From an uncultured Shewanella sp. (GTDB lineage Bacteria; Pseudomonadota; Gammaproteobacteria; Enterobacterales; Shewanellaceae), in NCBI RefSeq assembly GCF_947491715.1, contig NZ_CANLKR010000005.1:62001-126000 (forward strand): a stretch of 64,000 nucleotides of DNA, in the 5' to 3' direction. The notes beneath the pieces are model-generated. The model saw only the letters and a program-made list of their open reading frames with translations. It was not told the DNA's origin and ran no database searches. The translations under genes and the position numbers were made by a program. How positions within the stretch are numbered: position 1 is the stretch's first letter; the number at the start of each line of letters is the position of its first letter. Of the stretch, positions 1 to 9,519 are shown piece after piece.

Positions 1-81
1 ATAACCAATTTGACTTCCTCGGCCTCCCCCCACCATCCCCCAACGGATAGGGTGTTCAAAATGACACTCTTCATCAAACAT
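1..81 (-). CDS. Gfo/Idh/MocA-family oxidoreductase, 5' end only
   Basis: Only the first 27 codons lie in the window; the gene runs off the left edge. The N-terminus reads RWGMVGGGRGSQIGY, the Rossmann-fold GxGxxGxxI dinucleotide-binding motif of Gfo/Idh/MocA dehydrogenases. A CAGGAG Shine-Dalgarno lies 7 nt before the ATG. Inositol dehydrogenases (IolG and relatives) belong to this family, and the position downstream of iolD and iolE on the same strand suggests an inositol or related polyol dehydrogenase. The exact substrate cannot be read from this fragment. Confidence 0.8.
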   Translation of the reverse strand, partial: MFDEECHFEHPIRWGMVGGGRGSQIGY

Positions 82-191
82 AGCTAGACTCCTGAGTAAA
101 TATCACAACGGGAATAAACATTTATTTTCAATTAAATCTAAATAATAAATAGAGGTAAGTTCAATGGATGAAATAATATAAAATGCAGGCA

Positions 192-2066
192 TTACACGCC
201 TCGACGTTGTATGCTTCTACCCGCTTCCCAATCAGAGACTTTCTTCGCTGTATTCTGGTTATGAGTGATCTCTGGTAATCCAACTTCCCACCAACAATCA
301 CACTGAGACCATGCTGCAGCTGATACCGGGTCAATATCCACCACTATAACATAGGTTCTATCAGCCGCCTTGGCTCGAGTAAAAGCCGCATCAAACTCTT
401 CTATTGAAGGGAGCTTCTCACTTATCGCACCTTGAGATTCAGCATGTTTCGCAAAATCGACACGAGCAAGCTTTCCTTTCGAACGTTTGCAGTCGACAAA
501 AAGATTATTAAATGATTCATTGCCCGTATTTTGCTGCAATTTATTAATCACTGCGAAGCCACCATTGTCACATACCACAAGGATCATCTTATGCCCTGTC
601 AATACAGAAGAATAAATATCAGAATTGTGCATCAAATAAGAACCATCGCCCACGAGCACTATAACCTCGTTATCTGGATTGGCCATTTTCGCCCCCCAAC
701 CACCAGCAATTTCATAACCCATGCATGAATAGCCAAAATCAATATCAAACTTCCCAATTTGATAGCTCTGCCAGTTCATCGCTAATTCTGCAGGAAGCCC
801 GCCCGCTGCAGTCAATACCGTGTCACCTGGTTCCATCAAATGATTTAACTTGCCAATCACTTCTGCATACGAAGACAAACCTGGTAACAAATCGCCAACT
901 TGCGGATGAGTACGGCGATATACAAGCGCTTTCCAGTCATCAGCTTCTGCTTTCGCTTTATCAGACCACGGCACTGGTGCACGCCAATCGCCCAATAATG
1001 CTGACAATTTAGTCATACAGGTTCTCGCATCTCCCAAAATAGGATAAGACTGATGCTTAATGGCATCAAACTTTCCTACATTAATACTGATAAGCTTCAT
1101 TTCAGGATTTTGAAAAACAGTCCACGAACCTGTAGTAAAATCCTGCAAACGAGTCCCAACAGCCAGCACAACATCGGCTTCGCTTGCCATATGATTAGCT
1201 GAATCAGATCCGGTGACGCCAATAGGTCCTGCATTTAATGGATTATCTTGTAACAAACTAGCACGACCAGCAATGGTCTCAACGACGGGAATATTATGTT
1301 TAGCAGCCATCTCAGCAAGCTCATGTGTTGCTAAGGAATAATGCACTCCTCCACCAGAAATAATCAACGGCTTTTTGGCTTGTAACAAAAGCGTTTTCGC
1401 TTCTTTAAGTGCACATGCTTCAGGCTCTGGACGACGAATACGATGAATCTTTTCAGTAAAAAACACTGTAGGAAAATCGTAAGCAACACCTTGAATATCT
1501 TGAGGCAAGCCAATAAACACAGGACCACACATTTCAGGGTCAAGCAAATTATCGATGGCCTGCGGCAGAGTATGCATCAACTGTGCAGGTGATATAATCC
1601 GATCCCAATATCGCGTCAGTGGTTTAAACGCATCAATGGCCGTTATAGAAGGATCATCAAAGTTGACAGGTTGTTGTAAAACGGGATCCGGTAAGCGACT
1701 CACATAAGCATCGCCTGAAATCAATAACAAAGGCAAACGGTTTGTGTGAGCGACACCTGCTGCAGTCAACATATTAGTCGCACCAGGTCCAATTGAACTA
1801 GTCGCAATCCCAATGCGACGACGTTGATTCGCCTTAGCATAAGCAATCGCAGCAATGGCCATTGACTGCTCATTTTGTCCTCTCCATGTGGGAATTTGAT
1901 CGGCAATATTTTTCAATTGTTGACCAAAACAAGTGACATTCCCGTGTCCAAATATGGCGAAGGCAGCACCAAATAATTGTTCAACTTTACCATCAATTTG
2001 AATTTTCTGAGAAACAAGGTATTTAGCTAGTGCTTCAGTAACCGTTAGGCGTATTGTATTGTCCAT
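192..2066 (-). CDS. iolD: 3D-(3,5/4)-trihydroxycyclohexane-1,2-dione hydrolase (IolD)
   Basis: ThDP-dependent enzyme that hydrolytically opens the ring of 3D-trihydroxycyclohexane-1,2-dione to 5-deoxy-glucuronate in myo-inositol catabolism. The 624 residues match the length of IolD. The acetolactate-synthase-like layout is visible: N-terminal pyrimidine-binding domain with the NEQSMA glutamate region, central domain, and C-terminal ThDP/Mg motif GDGSYLMHNSDI near residue 473 followed by VCDNGG. A Met four codons upstream (2078) is possible, but GGAG sits 6 nt before the ATG at 2066, so I chose that start. It follows iolE on the same strand with a 94 bp gap, so the two are probably co-transcribed. 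Confidence 0.93.
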   Translation of the reverse strand: MDNTIRLTVTEALAKYLVSQKIQIDGKVEQLFGAAFAIFGHGNVTCFGQQLKNIADQIPTWRGQNEQSMAIAAIAYAKANQRRRIGIATSSIGPGATNMLTAAGVAHTNRLPLLLISGDAYVSRLPDPVLQQPVNFDDPSITAIDAFKPLTRYWDRIISPAQLMHTLPQAIDNLLDPEMCGPVFIGLPQDIQGVAYDFPTVFFTEKIHRIRRPEPEACALKEAKTLLLQAKKPLIISGGGVHYSLATHELAEMAAKHNIPVVETIAGRASLLQDNPLNAGPIGVTGSDSANHMASEADVVLAVGTRLQDFTTGSWTVFQNPEMKLISINVGKFDAIKHQSYPILGDARTCMTKLSALLGDWRAPVPWSDKAKAEADDWKALVYRRTHPQVGDLLPGLSSYAEVIGKLNHLMEPGDTVLTAAGGLPAELAMNWQSYQIGKFDIDFGYSCMGYEIAGGWGAKMANPDNEVIVLVGDGSYLMHNSDIYSSVLTGHKMILVVCDNGGFAVINKLQQNTGNESFNNLFVDCKRSKGKLARVDFAKHAESQGAISEKLPSIEEFDAAFTRAKAADRTYVIVVDIDPVSAAAWSQCDCWWEVGLPEITHNQNTAKKVSDWEAGRSIQRRGV

Positions 2067-2160
2067 CTTTTTCTCCATCTAAGAGATAACAATGTAGATT
2101 TCAGAAAATCAGCACATAAACTATTTCTTACAGTCATTGCATTCAAATAGCACTTTTTAA

Positions 2161-3054
2161 TTATAGATCGTACTTATCGACATATCCGATGATCGTTTCA
2201 TAAGCTATTTTTGCAAATGTCAATGGGTCAGCTTTAGCGGGGTCTTGTTCAGCTTCAACCACTAACCAGCCCTTATAATGCTGCGCTTTCAAAGCTGAAA
2301 AAATATCGTTGTAACCAATATCGCCATTACCGGGAACAGTAAATACACCATCCAATACAGCATTAAGAAATGATTTATCAACCGCACGTGTCGCCTGCAA
2401 AATATCTGAACGAATATCTTTAAAATGCATATGGCCGATACGGTGTCCCCAGCGCTTTATCATCGAAACAGGTTCACCGCCACCATAGGTCATATGCCCT
2501 GTATCAAGTGTTAGATAAACAGCATCCCCTGTCAGGTTCATCAAGAGATTAATGTCATCTTCCGTTTCACAAATTGTGCCAACATGATGATGATATGACA
2601 GCTTAATACCATGTTCATTCACTAAGTGATCTGCAACAACCGTCAGCTTTTCTGCATACACTTTCCACTCATCCTCTGACAAGATGACTCGATGAGATAA
2701 AGGCATATTAATGTTTCCATGCACACTATTACTGACCTCACCATAAACCATTACAGTACAACCTGCCGCTTTGAGCAATTTGATATGTCCTTGCATCGCT
2801 GCAATTTCTTCCTGTGCAGAAAACAACATTAAATTACCGCTAAACCAACCCGATGCGAGTACAAGCCCATATTGTTTTAATAGCGGGAGTAATATTTGAG
2901 GATCTCGTGGGTATTTGGTCCCTAACTCCGTACCAGTGAAGCCTGATTGTGCCATCTCACTCAAACATGTTTCCAATGGAATATGGCCGCCTAGCTCAGG
3001 CATATCATCATTAGTCCAAGTCAAAGGACTAATCCCCAATTGCACTGCTCTCAT
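2161..3054 (-). CDS. iolE: myo-inosose-2 dehydratase (IolE-like)
   Basis: TIM-barrel sugar-phosphate isomerase/epimerase-type protein of 297 residues, most like IolE, which dehydrates 2-keto-myo-inositol to the diketone used by IolD. Supporting motifs: start MRAVQLGISPLTWTNDDMPELG, GFTGTELGTKYP, the metal-site region LDTGHMTYGGG, and HMHFKDIR. The open frame reaches 3126, but the Met at 3054 has GGAGAG 5-6 nt upstream and begins exactly where family members begin; the longer frame would run through an inverted repeat. Adjacent to iolD and divergent from a sugar transporter, so it fits an inositol operon. Confidence 0.88.
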   Translation of the reverse strand: MRAVQLGISPLTWTNDDMPELGGHIPLETCLSEMAQSGFTGTELGTKYPRDPQILLPLLKQYGLVLASGWFSGNLMLFSAQEEIAAMQGHIKLLKAAGCTVMVYGEVSNSVHGNINMPLSHRVILSEDEWKVYAEKLTVVADHLVNEHGIKLSYHHHVGTICETEDDINLLMNLTGDAVYLTLDTGHMTYGGGEPVSMIKRWGHRIGHMHFKDIRSDILQATRAVDKSFLNAVLDGVFTVPGNGDIGYNDIFSALKAQHYKGWLVVEAEQDPAKADPLTFAKIAYETIIGYVDKYDL

Positions 3055-3110
3055 ATTTCTCTCCACGTTAGCTCGCAGATAATAAGTATAGATGTCCCCC
3101 TGAAAAATGA

Positions 3111-3134
3111 AGACATCAGTGACCACTGATGTCT
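3111..3134. promoter_or_regulatory. Perfect inverted repeat, candidate operator in the iolE/transporter divergent region
   Basis: Arms AGACATCAGT and ACTGATGTCT (10 bp, perfect) are separated by GACC. It lies 57 bp upstream of the iolE start and about 150 bp upstream of the divergent transporter start, where a regulator of both units could bind. No regulator gene is in the window. It could instead be an RNA hairpin in the iolE leader. Confidence 0.4.
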
Positions 3135-3287
3135 AACATTCATGTGTAAAAAAAATAAATATAGAAAATATAGAGCATTAATTATAGCAAATCATGAATC
3201 TAACTAATTGTGGGCATTTACAAGCAGAACACCCTATGCTTATTCAAGCATTAAAGTGAACTTGGACATGTCAATAAGGAAGAAAAA

Positions 3288-4697
3288 ATGTCCCGTAAGC
3301 ATAATATCGTGTATATCATTCGCATTTGTTGTATTGCTGCATTAGGAGGCATTTTATTAGGTTATGATACAGCCGTTATCTCTGGCGCCATAGGCCCAAT
3401 CAGTAAATACTTCAATCTGTTGCCAGCACAAACCGGTTGGGCTGTCTCCTGTGTCGTTCTTGGTAGTATCATCGGGGCACTTAGTGCTGGATGGAGTACA
3501 CAAAAATATGGTCGTCGGTATACCCTTTTCATTTCTGCTCTTTTATTTGCTATCTCAGCAATCGGTTCTGCCGTCGCACAAACATTTGGATCTTATATCT
3601 TATTTCGCATTATCGGCGGTATCGCAGTAGGCTTAGCTTGCGTCGCATCCCCGATGTATATGTCTGAAGTTGCCCCAAAAGACTTTCGTGGTCGCGCAGT
3701 AAGTATGTTCCAGCAATCTGCGGTCATCGGTCAAACTTGTGTATTCTATGTTAATTACCTCATTGCCAAAGGCATGTCTGAAGAGTGGTTAATAAAAATG
3801 GGGTGGCGTTGGATGCTGGGATCTGAAATTATTCCGGCATTATTATTTGCTGGATTACTATTCCTCATTCCAGAATCTCCACGTTGGTTAGTCGAAAAAG
3901 GGAAATTAAATAAAGCAAAAAAAACACTCTCTCATACTTATAATCCTAAACACGTTGATCAACTTATCAAAGAAATTCAAGATTCACTTATCAAACACCG
4001 TACAACACACAAAATTAAAACCAGTCTAAGGTCTCGTCCACTTCTTTCAATCTTATTAATTGGTACTTTTGTTGCTGCTGCCCAACAACTGATTGGTATC
4101 AATGTGATAATGTATTATACCCCTAACATTCTCAAACCACTTGTGGGAGGCACGACCAACGCACTTTTCCAAACAACGTTTGTGGGATTAGTCTTCATTA
4201 TTGGTAATGCATTAGGCATGTATTTAATTGATAAAATCGGTCGATTACCATTAATGAAATATGGAACCTTAGGCTGTGCATTAGGTATGTTCATCCTCGG
4301 CTGCATACTGTACCAACAAACTCAAGGCTACGCAGCCCTGTTGGCACTTTGTCTGTATGTCATCGCATACGCAATATCTTGGGGTTGTGCTTGTTGGACC
4401 ATCATTTCTGAAATTTTTCCAAACCGAATTCGCTCACGAGCCATGGCGATCGCAGTTGGTGCACAATGGTTTACTGGATTCATTGTGACTCAATCCTTTC
4501 CCATGCTTAATCAAAACCCATACTTAAAAACACATTTTAATGGTGCATTTAGCTTTTGGTTATTAAGTATACTTTCACTGATTTGTATGTTGATCGTAAT
4601 AAAGTTTGTCCCTGAAACCAAAGGGATCAGCTTAGAAAAAATGGAACAGCTAATGACCGAAAAATTAGCGAAAAACTCAAAAAAACAATCTCTATAA
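3288..4697 (+). CDS. MFS sugar/inositol:H+ symporter (sugar porter family)
   Basis: A 469-residue polytopic membrane protein of the major facilitator superfamily, sugar porter family, with about 12 predicted helices. Family signatures: GYDTAVISGAI in helix 1, GRRYTLF between helices 2 and 3, PESPRWLVEKGK at the start of the central loop (about residue 200), the QQLIGIN sugar-contact motif in helix 7, and PETKGISLE near the C-terminus. GGAAG lies 6 nt before the ATG. Divergent from iolE, so inositol is the likely substrate (IolT-like), but sequence alone does not exclude xylose, arabinose or galactose. Confidence 0.88.
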   Translation: MSRKHNIVYIIRICCIAALGGILLGYDTAVISGAIGPISKYFNLLPAQTGWAVSCVVLGSIIGALSAGWSTQKYGRRYTLFISALLFAISAIGSAVAQTFGSYILFRIIGGIAVGLACVASPMYMSEVAPKDFRGRAVSMFQQSAVIGQTCVFYVNYLIAKGMSEEWLIKMGWRWMLGSEIIPALLFAGLLFLIPESPRWLVEKGKLNKAKKTLSHTYNPKHVDQLIKEIQDSLIKHRTTHKIKTSLRSRPLLSILLIGTFVAAAQQLIGINVIMYYTPNILKPLVGGTTNALFQTTFVGLVFIIGNALGMYLIDKIGRLPLMKYGTLGCALGMFILGCILYQQTQGYAALLALCLYVIAYAISWGCACWTIISEIFPNRIRSRAMAIAVGAQWFTGFIVTQSFPMLNQNPYLKTHFNGAFSFWLLSILSLICMLIVIKFVPETKGISLEKMEQLMTEKLAKNSKKQSL

Positions 4698-5027
4698 ATC
4701 CATTTAAAGGGCGTTGCTGCATTCGGCCTAAGCTTATTTTTATGCCCGTAGTAGTACTCTGATTATCTGAATTTAGGAAACTCATAGGTCACCACTAGTT
4801 AGCATTCTCTTTTCTGCTATTTGTTGCTAAGTTCAATATCCATTTCAAGACTTTCAGAGCTCTTTTTCCTCGCACATCAAACCAGCGTGGCGACCTGGAA
4901 AATATGGGCGAAAATGATGAACAAAAAAGAAAACGAGTTACATAACATTAATAGGCTAAAAATAATGGGTTAAACTCTAAGGTCGTGGCTAATTTTAGTT
5001 GGCAACTTCACACTAAGTCATTGGCTC
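4698..5027. other. Intergenic region, no gene recognised
   Basis: About 330 bp between the sugar porter and the convergent SRPBCC gene. I see no open frame with a ribosome-binding site. The stretch beginning GGGCGTTGCTGCATTCGG at about 4710 resembles the end of a transposable element in general character, but I cannot assign it. Confidence 0.4.
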
Positions 5028-5573
5028 TTACTCCACTACCTCATAGAAAGACGGAAAAACATCGTTTATGATTGGCTCCGCAGACCTTTTTAGGCTAGTG
5101 GTTGCTATTGATGCCAATGATACCAATCCAAGAAGCATCGGTTCGTCAAAATAACGTGTCCATGTAAGCCGACAGCGTGGTGTATTTTCATGTGATTCAT
5201 CAGGGACTAGAACCCACGTACATCCGTAGTTCCTAACTGGCAACTTCGGTTTTGAGCTCAACTGTTCCCAAGCTAGAGTGTGTGTCCCAGTCGCTTCGTC
5301 TATGTCGAGCCTAACCACACGCTCAACGATAACATGGGTCTTGCCATCTCGCTGGATCGTAAAACGAAGTTCAGCGCCAAGCTCACCTGGACCACCGAGA
5401 AGCCACTCAGGTGACGGATTGACTGACTGTTTGCACAACATAAGAGAAATGAAAGCTGAATAGTCATTGCAAATATTCCACGCATCTTTAATTCCGATGG
5501 AAAAGCAGGTTTCATGTACAACCATTAATTGTTTCGATCGAAAGGTAATGAGTTTTGTCAGCGCACTATTCAT
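5028..5573 (-). CDS. SRPBCC (START/polyketide cyclase-like) domain protein
   Basis: 181-residue soluble protein with the SRPBCC layout: an N-terminal strand (MVVHETCFSIG), a helix containing ICNDYSAF, a run of beta strands (GAELRFTIQRDGK, HVIVERVVRLDI, GTHTLAWEQL) and a C-terminal helix. Such folds bind hydrophobic ligands in a cavity; the ligand is unknown. It starts directly on the stop of the upstream flavoprotein gene (TAATG overlap) with AAGGAG 7 nt before the ATG, so the two are translationally coupled and probably act in one pathway. Confidence 0.7.
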   Translation of the reverse strand: MNSALTKLITFRSKQLMVVHETCFSIGIKDAWNICNDYSAFISLMLCKQSVNPSPEWLLGGPGELGAELRFTIQRDGKTHVIVERVVRLDIDEATGTHTLAWEQLSSKPKLPVRNYGCTWVLVPDESHENTPRCRLTWTRYFDEPMLLGLVSLASIATTSLKRSAEPIINDVFPSFYEVVE

Positions 5574-7048
5574 TATCGACTCCTTGAAGTATCAACCATT
5601 TTAAAGCCCATCTCTGATAATTTTTTCAGTGCTGTGGCTCCCTTCATTAGGACGACCGCTTCCAGCCCAGAAGTTACCCCATCTTCATGTCGAGCGGATC
5701 GCAATAACGACGCACTAGCAAACCAGTGACCTTCCAGCCCTTGTCTTTCATGTATCTTTTCACGCGCGAGTTCAAACTCAGGCGTCACATAGGCGTGTTT
5801 CCAAGTCGTTTTTACCGCATTTTGATCAAGGGGTTCACCTTTATAACTCTCTAACGGTATAATCTTTAATGGTATGCCTGTAGCATTTGCATCTCGTCGA
5901 ATGATTGCCTCATATATTTTTTCTTGTCCAGTTACTCCAAAAGTTATCTGTACGTTGTGACATGGGAAATTTGGGCGGTAGCTGCCAATGACATGCGTAA
6001 CATGAGAGAGTTCAGGAGTACAAGTGTATAGACTATCCATTCCCAACAAATGTTCACACCGCATGGGGCTCACATACACAGGTACAAGAAGCGACTCTAG
6101 ATGAATATCCTTAAGCTTATTGTTTTCCCATGGATGTATCGCAAAAACCGTTTTACTGTTGTGAATAGCGGCATTGTAACGAGTGTTGGTGAACATTTTC
6201 ACTCCACTCCTTTGGAGATTATTCACAAGAGTCTGAATACTCAATGAGTTACCTAAGAGTGCCGTATTGATACCAGAAAAGCCGCGCGGCATGTTCATGA
6301 CTAGCAAAAAGTCTATAAAGTATTGTGCAGAGGCACAACGAAGGTGTGCTTCTGTATACCCGCTGTAAAGAGCGACCATCGCAGTGATGAAATCCCCAAA
6401 CATTGTTCCGTTAAGTCTTCGCTGCGAAAAAAACTCTGATACGGTCATCGTCGTGAGATTCTCGTCCTTGATGGAGTCAAGGAAGCTATTCATCTGCTTT
6501 TTGAAGTCAATTAACTGTGGGATCTGTGGAATAAAGCGAAATACCTGTCTCCACAATCCGAATAATGGTAGTGATGGGTCAAGGAAAATATTATTTTTAA
6601 GAAGATACCCTCGTTTGATATGTGACTTAAGTGAGACATCGACACGAGGGTACGGCACATCCTGATTTAGAAGCCGTGCGTAATTCTGATAGCTTGGAGT
6701 AGAAATGCAAAAACCAGCATCGATTGGCAGAATACGGGGATCGTTAAGTTCGGCGACCCCTGCAGGAAAAAGTGAAAGAAATTCGGGCGTCAGCAATGAT
6801 GGAATGAGAAGTGGGCGCTCCAGATTTTCAAGATCAATGCTGTAGTCCGAAATCATCCGAGGGGAGCCATATCTGTCCAGATATAAATAGAGAGTGCGGG
6901 TGTGCCCACCCCAACGATGATTTTTCTCTATTACAATAATCTTCTCTGGCAAATGTCCTGAAATGATCAAAAAACGCGCCACCGCCAGACCAGTAATCCC
7001 TCCACCGACAATAGTCACAGGCTCGTTGTTAGATACTAAGCTTTTCAT
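5573..7048 (-). CDS. FAD-dependent oxidoreductase (amine oxidase/NAD(P)-binding Rossmann type)
   Basis: 491 residues. The N-terminus carries a dinucleotide-binding motif, VTIVGGGITGLAVARFL (about residues 12-28), followed by VIEKNHRWGGHTRT, the ExxxxxGGxxxT pattern of the flavin amine oxidase/phytoene desaturase superfamily. The C-terminus has EGHWFASASLLRSARHEDGVTSGLEA, resembling the final FAD-contact segment. The substrate is not predictable. It forms an overlapping pair with a downstream SRPBCC gene, a combination seen with lipid, pigment or secondary-metabolite modification; that is inference only. No strong Shine-Dalgarno precedes the ATG at 7048. Confidence 0.72.
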   Translation of the reverse strand: MKSLVSNNEPVTIVGGGITGLAVARFLIISGHLPEKIIVIEKNHRWGGHTRTLYLYLDRYGSPRMISDYSIDLENLERPLLIPSLLTPEFLSLFPAGVAELNDPRILPIDAGFCISTPSYQNYARLLNQDVPYPRVDVSLKSHIKRGYLLKNNIFLDPSLPLFGLWRQVFRFIPQIPQLIDFKKQMNSFLDSIKDENLTTMTVSEFFSQRRLNGTMFGDFITAMVALYSGYTEAHLRCASAQYFIDFLLVMNMPRGFSGINTALLGNSLSIQTLVNNLQRSGVKMFTNTRYNAAIHNSKTVFAIHPWENNKLKDIHLESLLVPVYVSPMRCEHLLGMDSLYTCTPELSHVTHVIGSYRPNFPCHNVQITFGVTGQEKIYEAIIRRDANATGIPLKIIPLESYKGEPLDQNAVKTTWKHAYVTPEFELAREKIHERQGLEGHWFASASLLRSARHEDGVTSGLEAVVLMKGATALKKLSEMGFKMVDTSRSR

Positions 7049-7581
7049 AATACGAATTGTAGTATGTTTTATGAAGAGTTGTCAGATTTTCCCATTCTCT
7101 AAGTTCTGTTGACTTAAGGTACACTCACATCAACCACAATATGAAATTAATTAAGACATTACAATATGATCCAAAATCCACACGCCAAAAAACCGCTCTT
7201 TGAACAATCTCAGTGACATCAAGATGAATTTAACATTATCACCGTCAGTAATGATCTAAAAACAACTAAGTTATATGAATTTGAATAAAAATAAACAACT
7301 GAATTATTATCAGAAAATGTTCAGAGCGATATAAAGATGGGAGGACACATGATTAGAACTAAGTACTCATCAAAAACCATTAAGCACTATCAAGCCAACG
7401 ATGACAATTTCCAGCGCCTTGTCGCCGCTTTCGATCTAAATGAGCACAATAAGCATCCAGTTCTTGTAAGCTACCTGCTGGGCCTTTAAATAAACGCGTA
7501 AATTCGGTGGTCAGTTTTAGTGCGGGGTATCAATACACGGCTTATTTAGTTACAGTACTCTGGCTTATTAAGTTTTACCGA
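7049..7581. other. Intergenic region upstream of the flavoprotein operon
   Basis: About 530 bp, A+T-rich. It should hold the promoter of the flavoprotein/SRPBCC pair, but no unambiguous -35/-10 is visible. It contains one short open frame with a good ribosome-binding site (7349-7489) and otherwise nothing I can identify. Confidence 0.4.
7349..7489 (+). CDS. Possible small protein of 46 residues, unknown
   Basis: The ATG is preceded by GGGAGG at good spacing. The product begins MIRTKYSSKTIKHYQAND and ends HPVLVSYLLGL: soluble, mixed charge, no signal peptide. It lies alone in an intergenic region between two minus-strand genes. It might be a truncated fragment of a larger gene; I do not recognise the family. 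The only support is the ribosome-binding site and reasonable codon use. Confidence 0.3.
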   Translation: MIRTKYSSKTIKHYQANDDNFQRLVAAFDLNEHNKHPVLVSYLLGL

Positions 7582-8397
7582 CTATGGGCATTTTGAAGCC
7601 CAGATTGCATCTGAGCCTAACGATACTAAGCATAGTTCTCTTGCTGGAAAGCCAGGAATATCTACACCACAAATTCTCTCATATTTAGAAACTGTATCGG
7701 AGTGATAAAATATACGACATGTAGAAGATTCTGAAGTCTTTCTAGCAGCCAAAGCCGCAATGCAGTTTACATCGATTTGACAGCGACTTTGACACTCACC
7801 ATTCACAGCATCGGAAAAAGCCATAATTTCTTCTTTAGCTACATACCCGCCTTCTAACTCGAACCAAACTTGATTAACTGTATCCCCATCAGAGTTTACA
7901 AAGTCTCTTGCTTTGATGCTAAGTAGCCCATCATTAGGTGAATGATTACAACTGATATATCCGTCCATACCATCATCGAAAAACTGATCAGAATTCATAT
8001 ATGTTAATGTGCCAGAGGGAACGGTATGTGTATTAGATGGGCAACCTTCTGGATATTGCCCCAGATTAGCTAATGCCTCACAAATATGCTGATGGTTAAG
8101 GTCGGCCTCAGGAGATTGCACTGTGTCTGTATTAGCAGAACAATCTACAGCATTCCAGATGCCATCAAAATTAATATCTTCATTACTGTCGTTTACTCTA
8201 TTTCCATTTAAGTCCCAGCAATTTATGCCCGATAACCCTGTGTCTCCAGTTTCTCCAGCAGCTCCTGCTTCTCCAGCAGCCCCAGCTTCTCCTGTTGCTC
8301 CAGTGGTTCCGTTATCTCCTTCCCAAGGGCAACCTGAGAGTAACGTTATCAAGGCTAGGGTTATAAATATCTGGTATTTTGTGTTTTGTATTTTCAT
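7582..8397 (-). CDS. Lipoprotein with collagen-like Gly-X-Y repeat
   Basis: 271 residues. The start at 8397 has AAGGAG 5 nt upstream; the open frame extends 32 codons further but that part is Cys-rich and unlike a signal peptide. Signal peptide with lipobox LLSGC, then about ten Gly-X-Y triplets (GDNGTTGATGEAGAAGEAG onward), then a region with DLNGNRVNDSNEDINFDG that resembles a Ca-binding DxDxDG stretch, then a Cys-rich C-terminal domain with at least ten cysteines. Expected to be an outer-membrane-anchored surface protein; function unknown. Collagen-like stretches in bacteria form short trimeric stalks. Confidence 0.75.
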   Translation of the reverse strand: MKIQNTKYQIFITLALITLLSGCPWEGDNGTTGATGEAGAAGEAGAAGETGDTGLSGINCWDLNGNRVNDSNEDINFDGIWNAVDCSANTDTVQSPEADLNHQHICEALANLGQYPEGCPSNTHTVPSGTLTYMNSDQFFDDGMDGYISCNHSPNDGLLSIKARDFVNSDGDTVNQVWFELEGGYVAKEEIMAFSDAVNGECQSRCQIDVNCIAALAARKTSESSTCRIFYHSDTVSKYERICGVDIPGFPARELCLVSLGSDAIWASKCP

Positions 8398-9519
8398 GAT
8401 GACTCCTTCATCTAGATATCTAGAACTATAGCAGACAGAGAAGTCACCTTTGCATATTTTACATGCTCGATTACCAGTGCACTTACTTAACAAACTAGCC
8501 CGCAGCGTTCAGTGAGTAAACACACATCACTAATGTACTGAAATACAATCATTACAGCCATTCATAATCAATATGCTAGCGGGCTTAAGAGAAGATCTAA
8601 ATGTTAGGAGGGAGGCAAATCATCAGTTGAGACTTATTTAGCAAAGAGTATGTTGACAAGCCTAGCTAAAAAAACATGAATTAACCTAAATGCTGCTTTT
8701 AGGGGGCCTTTCTGACACAACGAGAGACGCAATGATAAAATGAACTTATTGTTAACTGGAAAGTTCCAAACTCGCGATTGCTTTTCTTGCTGTTGGCATA
8801 AACCCACCCATCCATGACTTATCAACGATTCAAAGCCTAGTTTATGGTCATTAATCAGTCAAATAACTTTGGGGGTCTTGGTTGTTTGCCTCCACACCAA
8901 CTGACTGTTACGCATGTCACTGACAGAGCCTGTATGCTCAGTTATCAAGATAAGAATGGGGGGTGTTTTGACATTAAGCTGTGTCTTTGTCCTCTATTTT
9001 TTAGGTTTAAGCTTCGGTCGCCACAATACTGGTTTTTTAACTAAATGAGGCTTACGCCATTTAAACAAAGAAAGTGTTAACTCAACGAGCCACAAGATAA
9101 ACCAAATAGAGCTAATTCAGAAGAGCTAATTCAGACACCCAAAATTAATTTCTTTTATCTAAGCGCTCACAAAATACTGAGTGCTTAGAAAGCCTTCGAT
9201 ACTAATCAATGTCCTTCTTGGACGTGGCATCGCCCTTCATAAATAACTTCTATAAATAGTTACCTTGGACATCCACTAATCCATCAAACTTAGTTTAAGG
9301 AGATAGAAAATCTCATAACGCATTGCTGTATAATAATTTTTTCGATACTAATGACCAAAACTGAGTAAGTAAGAATGAGGGTTTAGTTTTTATTACCAAG
9401 GCCTATTACGACCTTGGCTAGATTTTTACGTTCAAAACAAGCTAAAACAGGCTTGACTATAGGGGAGCGTCCATATATGTCTATGTTATTTGTCACTTGC
9501 TATGCCACTTTTCGTACAA
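8398..9519. other. Long intergenic region with degenerate repeats
   Basis: About 1.1 kb without a convincing gene. Short open frames at 8634-8825 (minus) and 8844-9044 (plus) lack good start signals and look like eroded sequence. About 9200-9300 resembles a degenerate copy of 63485-63590 (shared segment GGACGTGGCA and similar flanks). 9462-9482 carries a short motif repeated at 59336 and 60925. Confidence 0.45.
9462..9482 (+). repeat. Dispersed short repeat, copy 1 of 3
   Basis: Contains GGGAGCGTCCATATATGTCT. The same string is at 60925-60943, and its right half, extended by TAATTATT, is at 59336-59357. All copies lie between genes in mobile-looking territory. It may be an element end, but I cannot tie it to a named IS family. 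Confidence 0.55.

Noticed and set aside
8634..9044. Two short ORFs (63 and 66 codons) in the 8.4-9.5 kb spacer
   Set aside because: No start signals, odd composition (Cys/Trp-rich), overlapping eroded repeat sequence.
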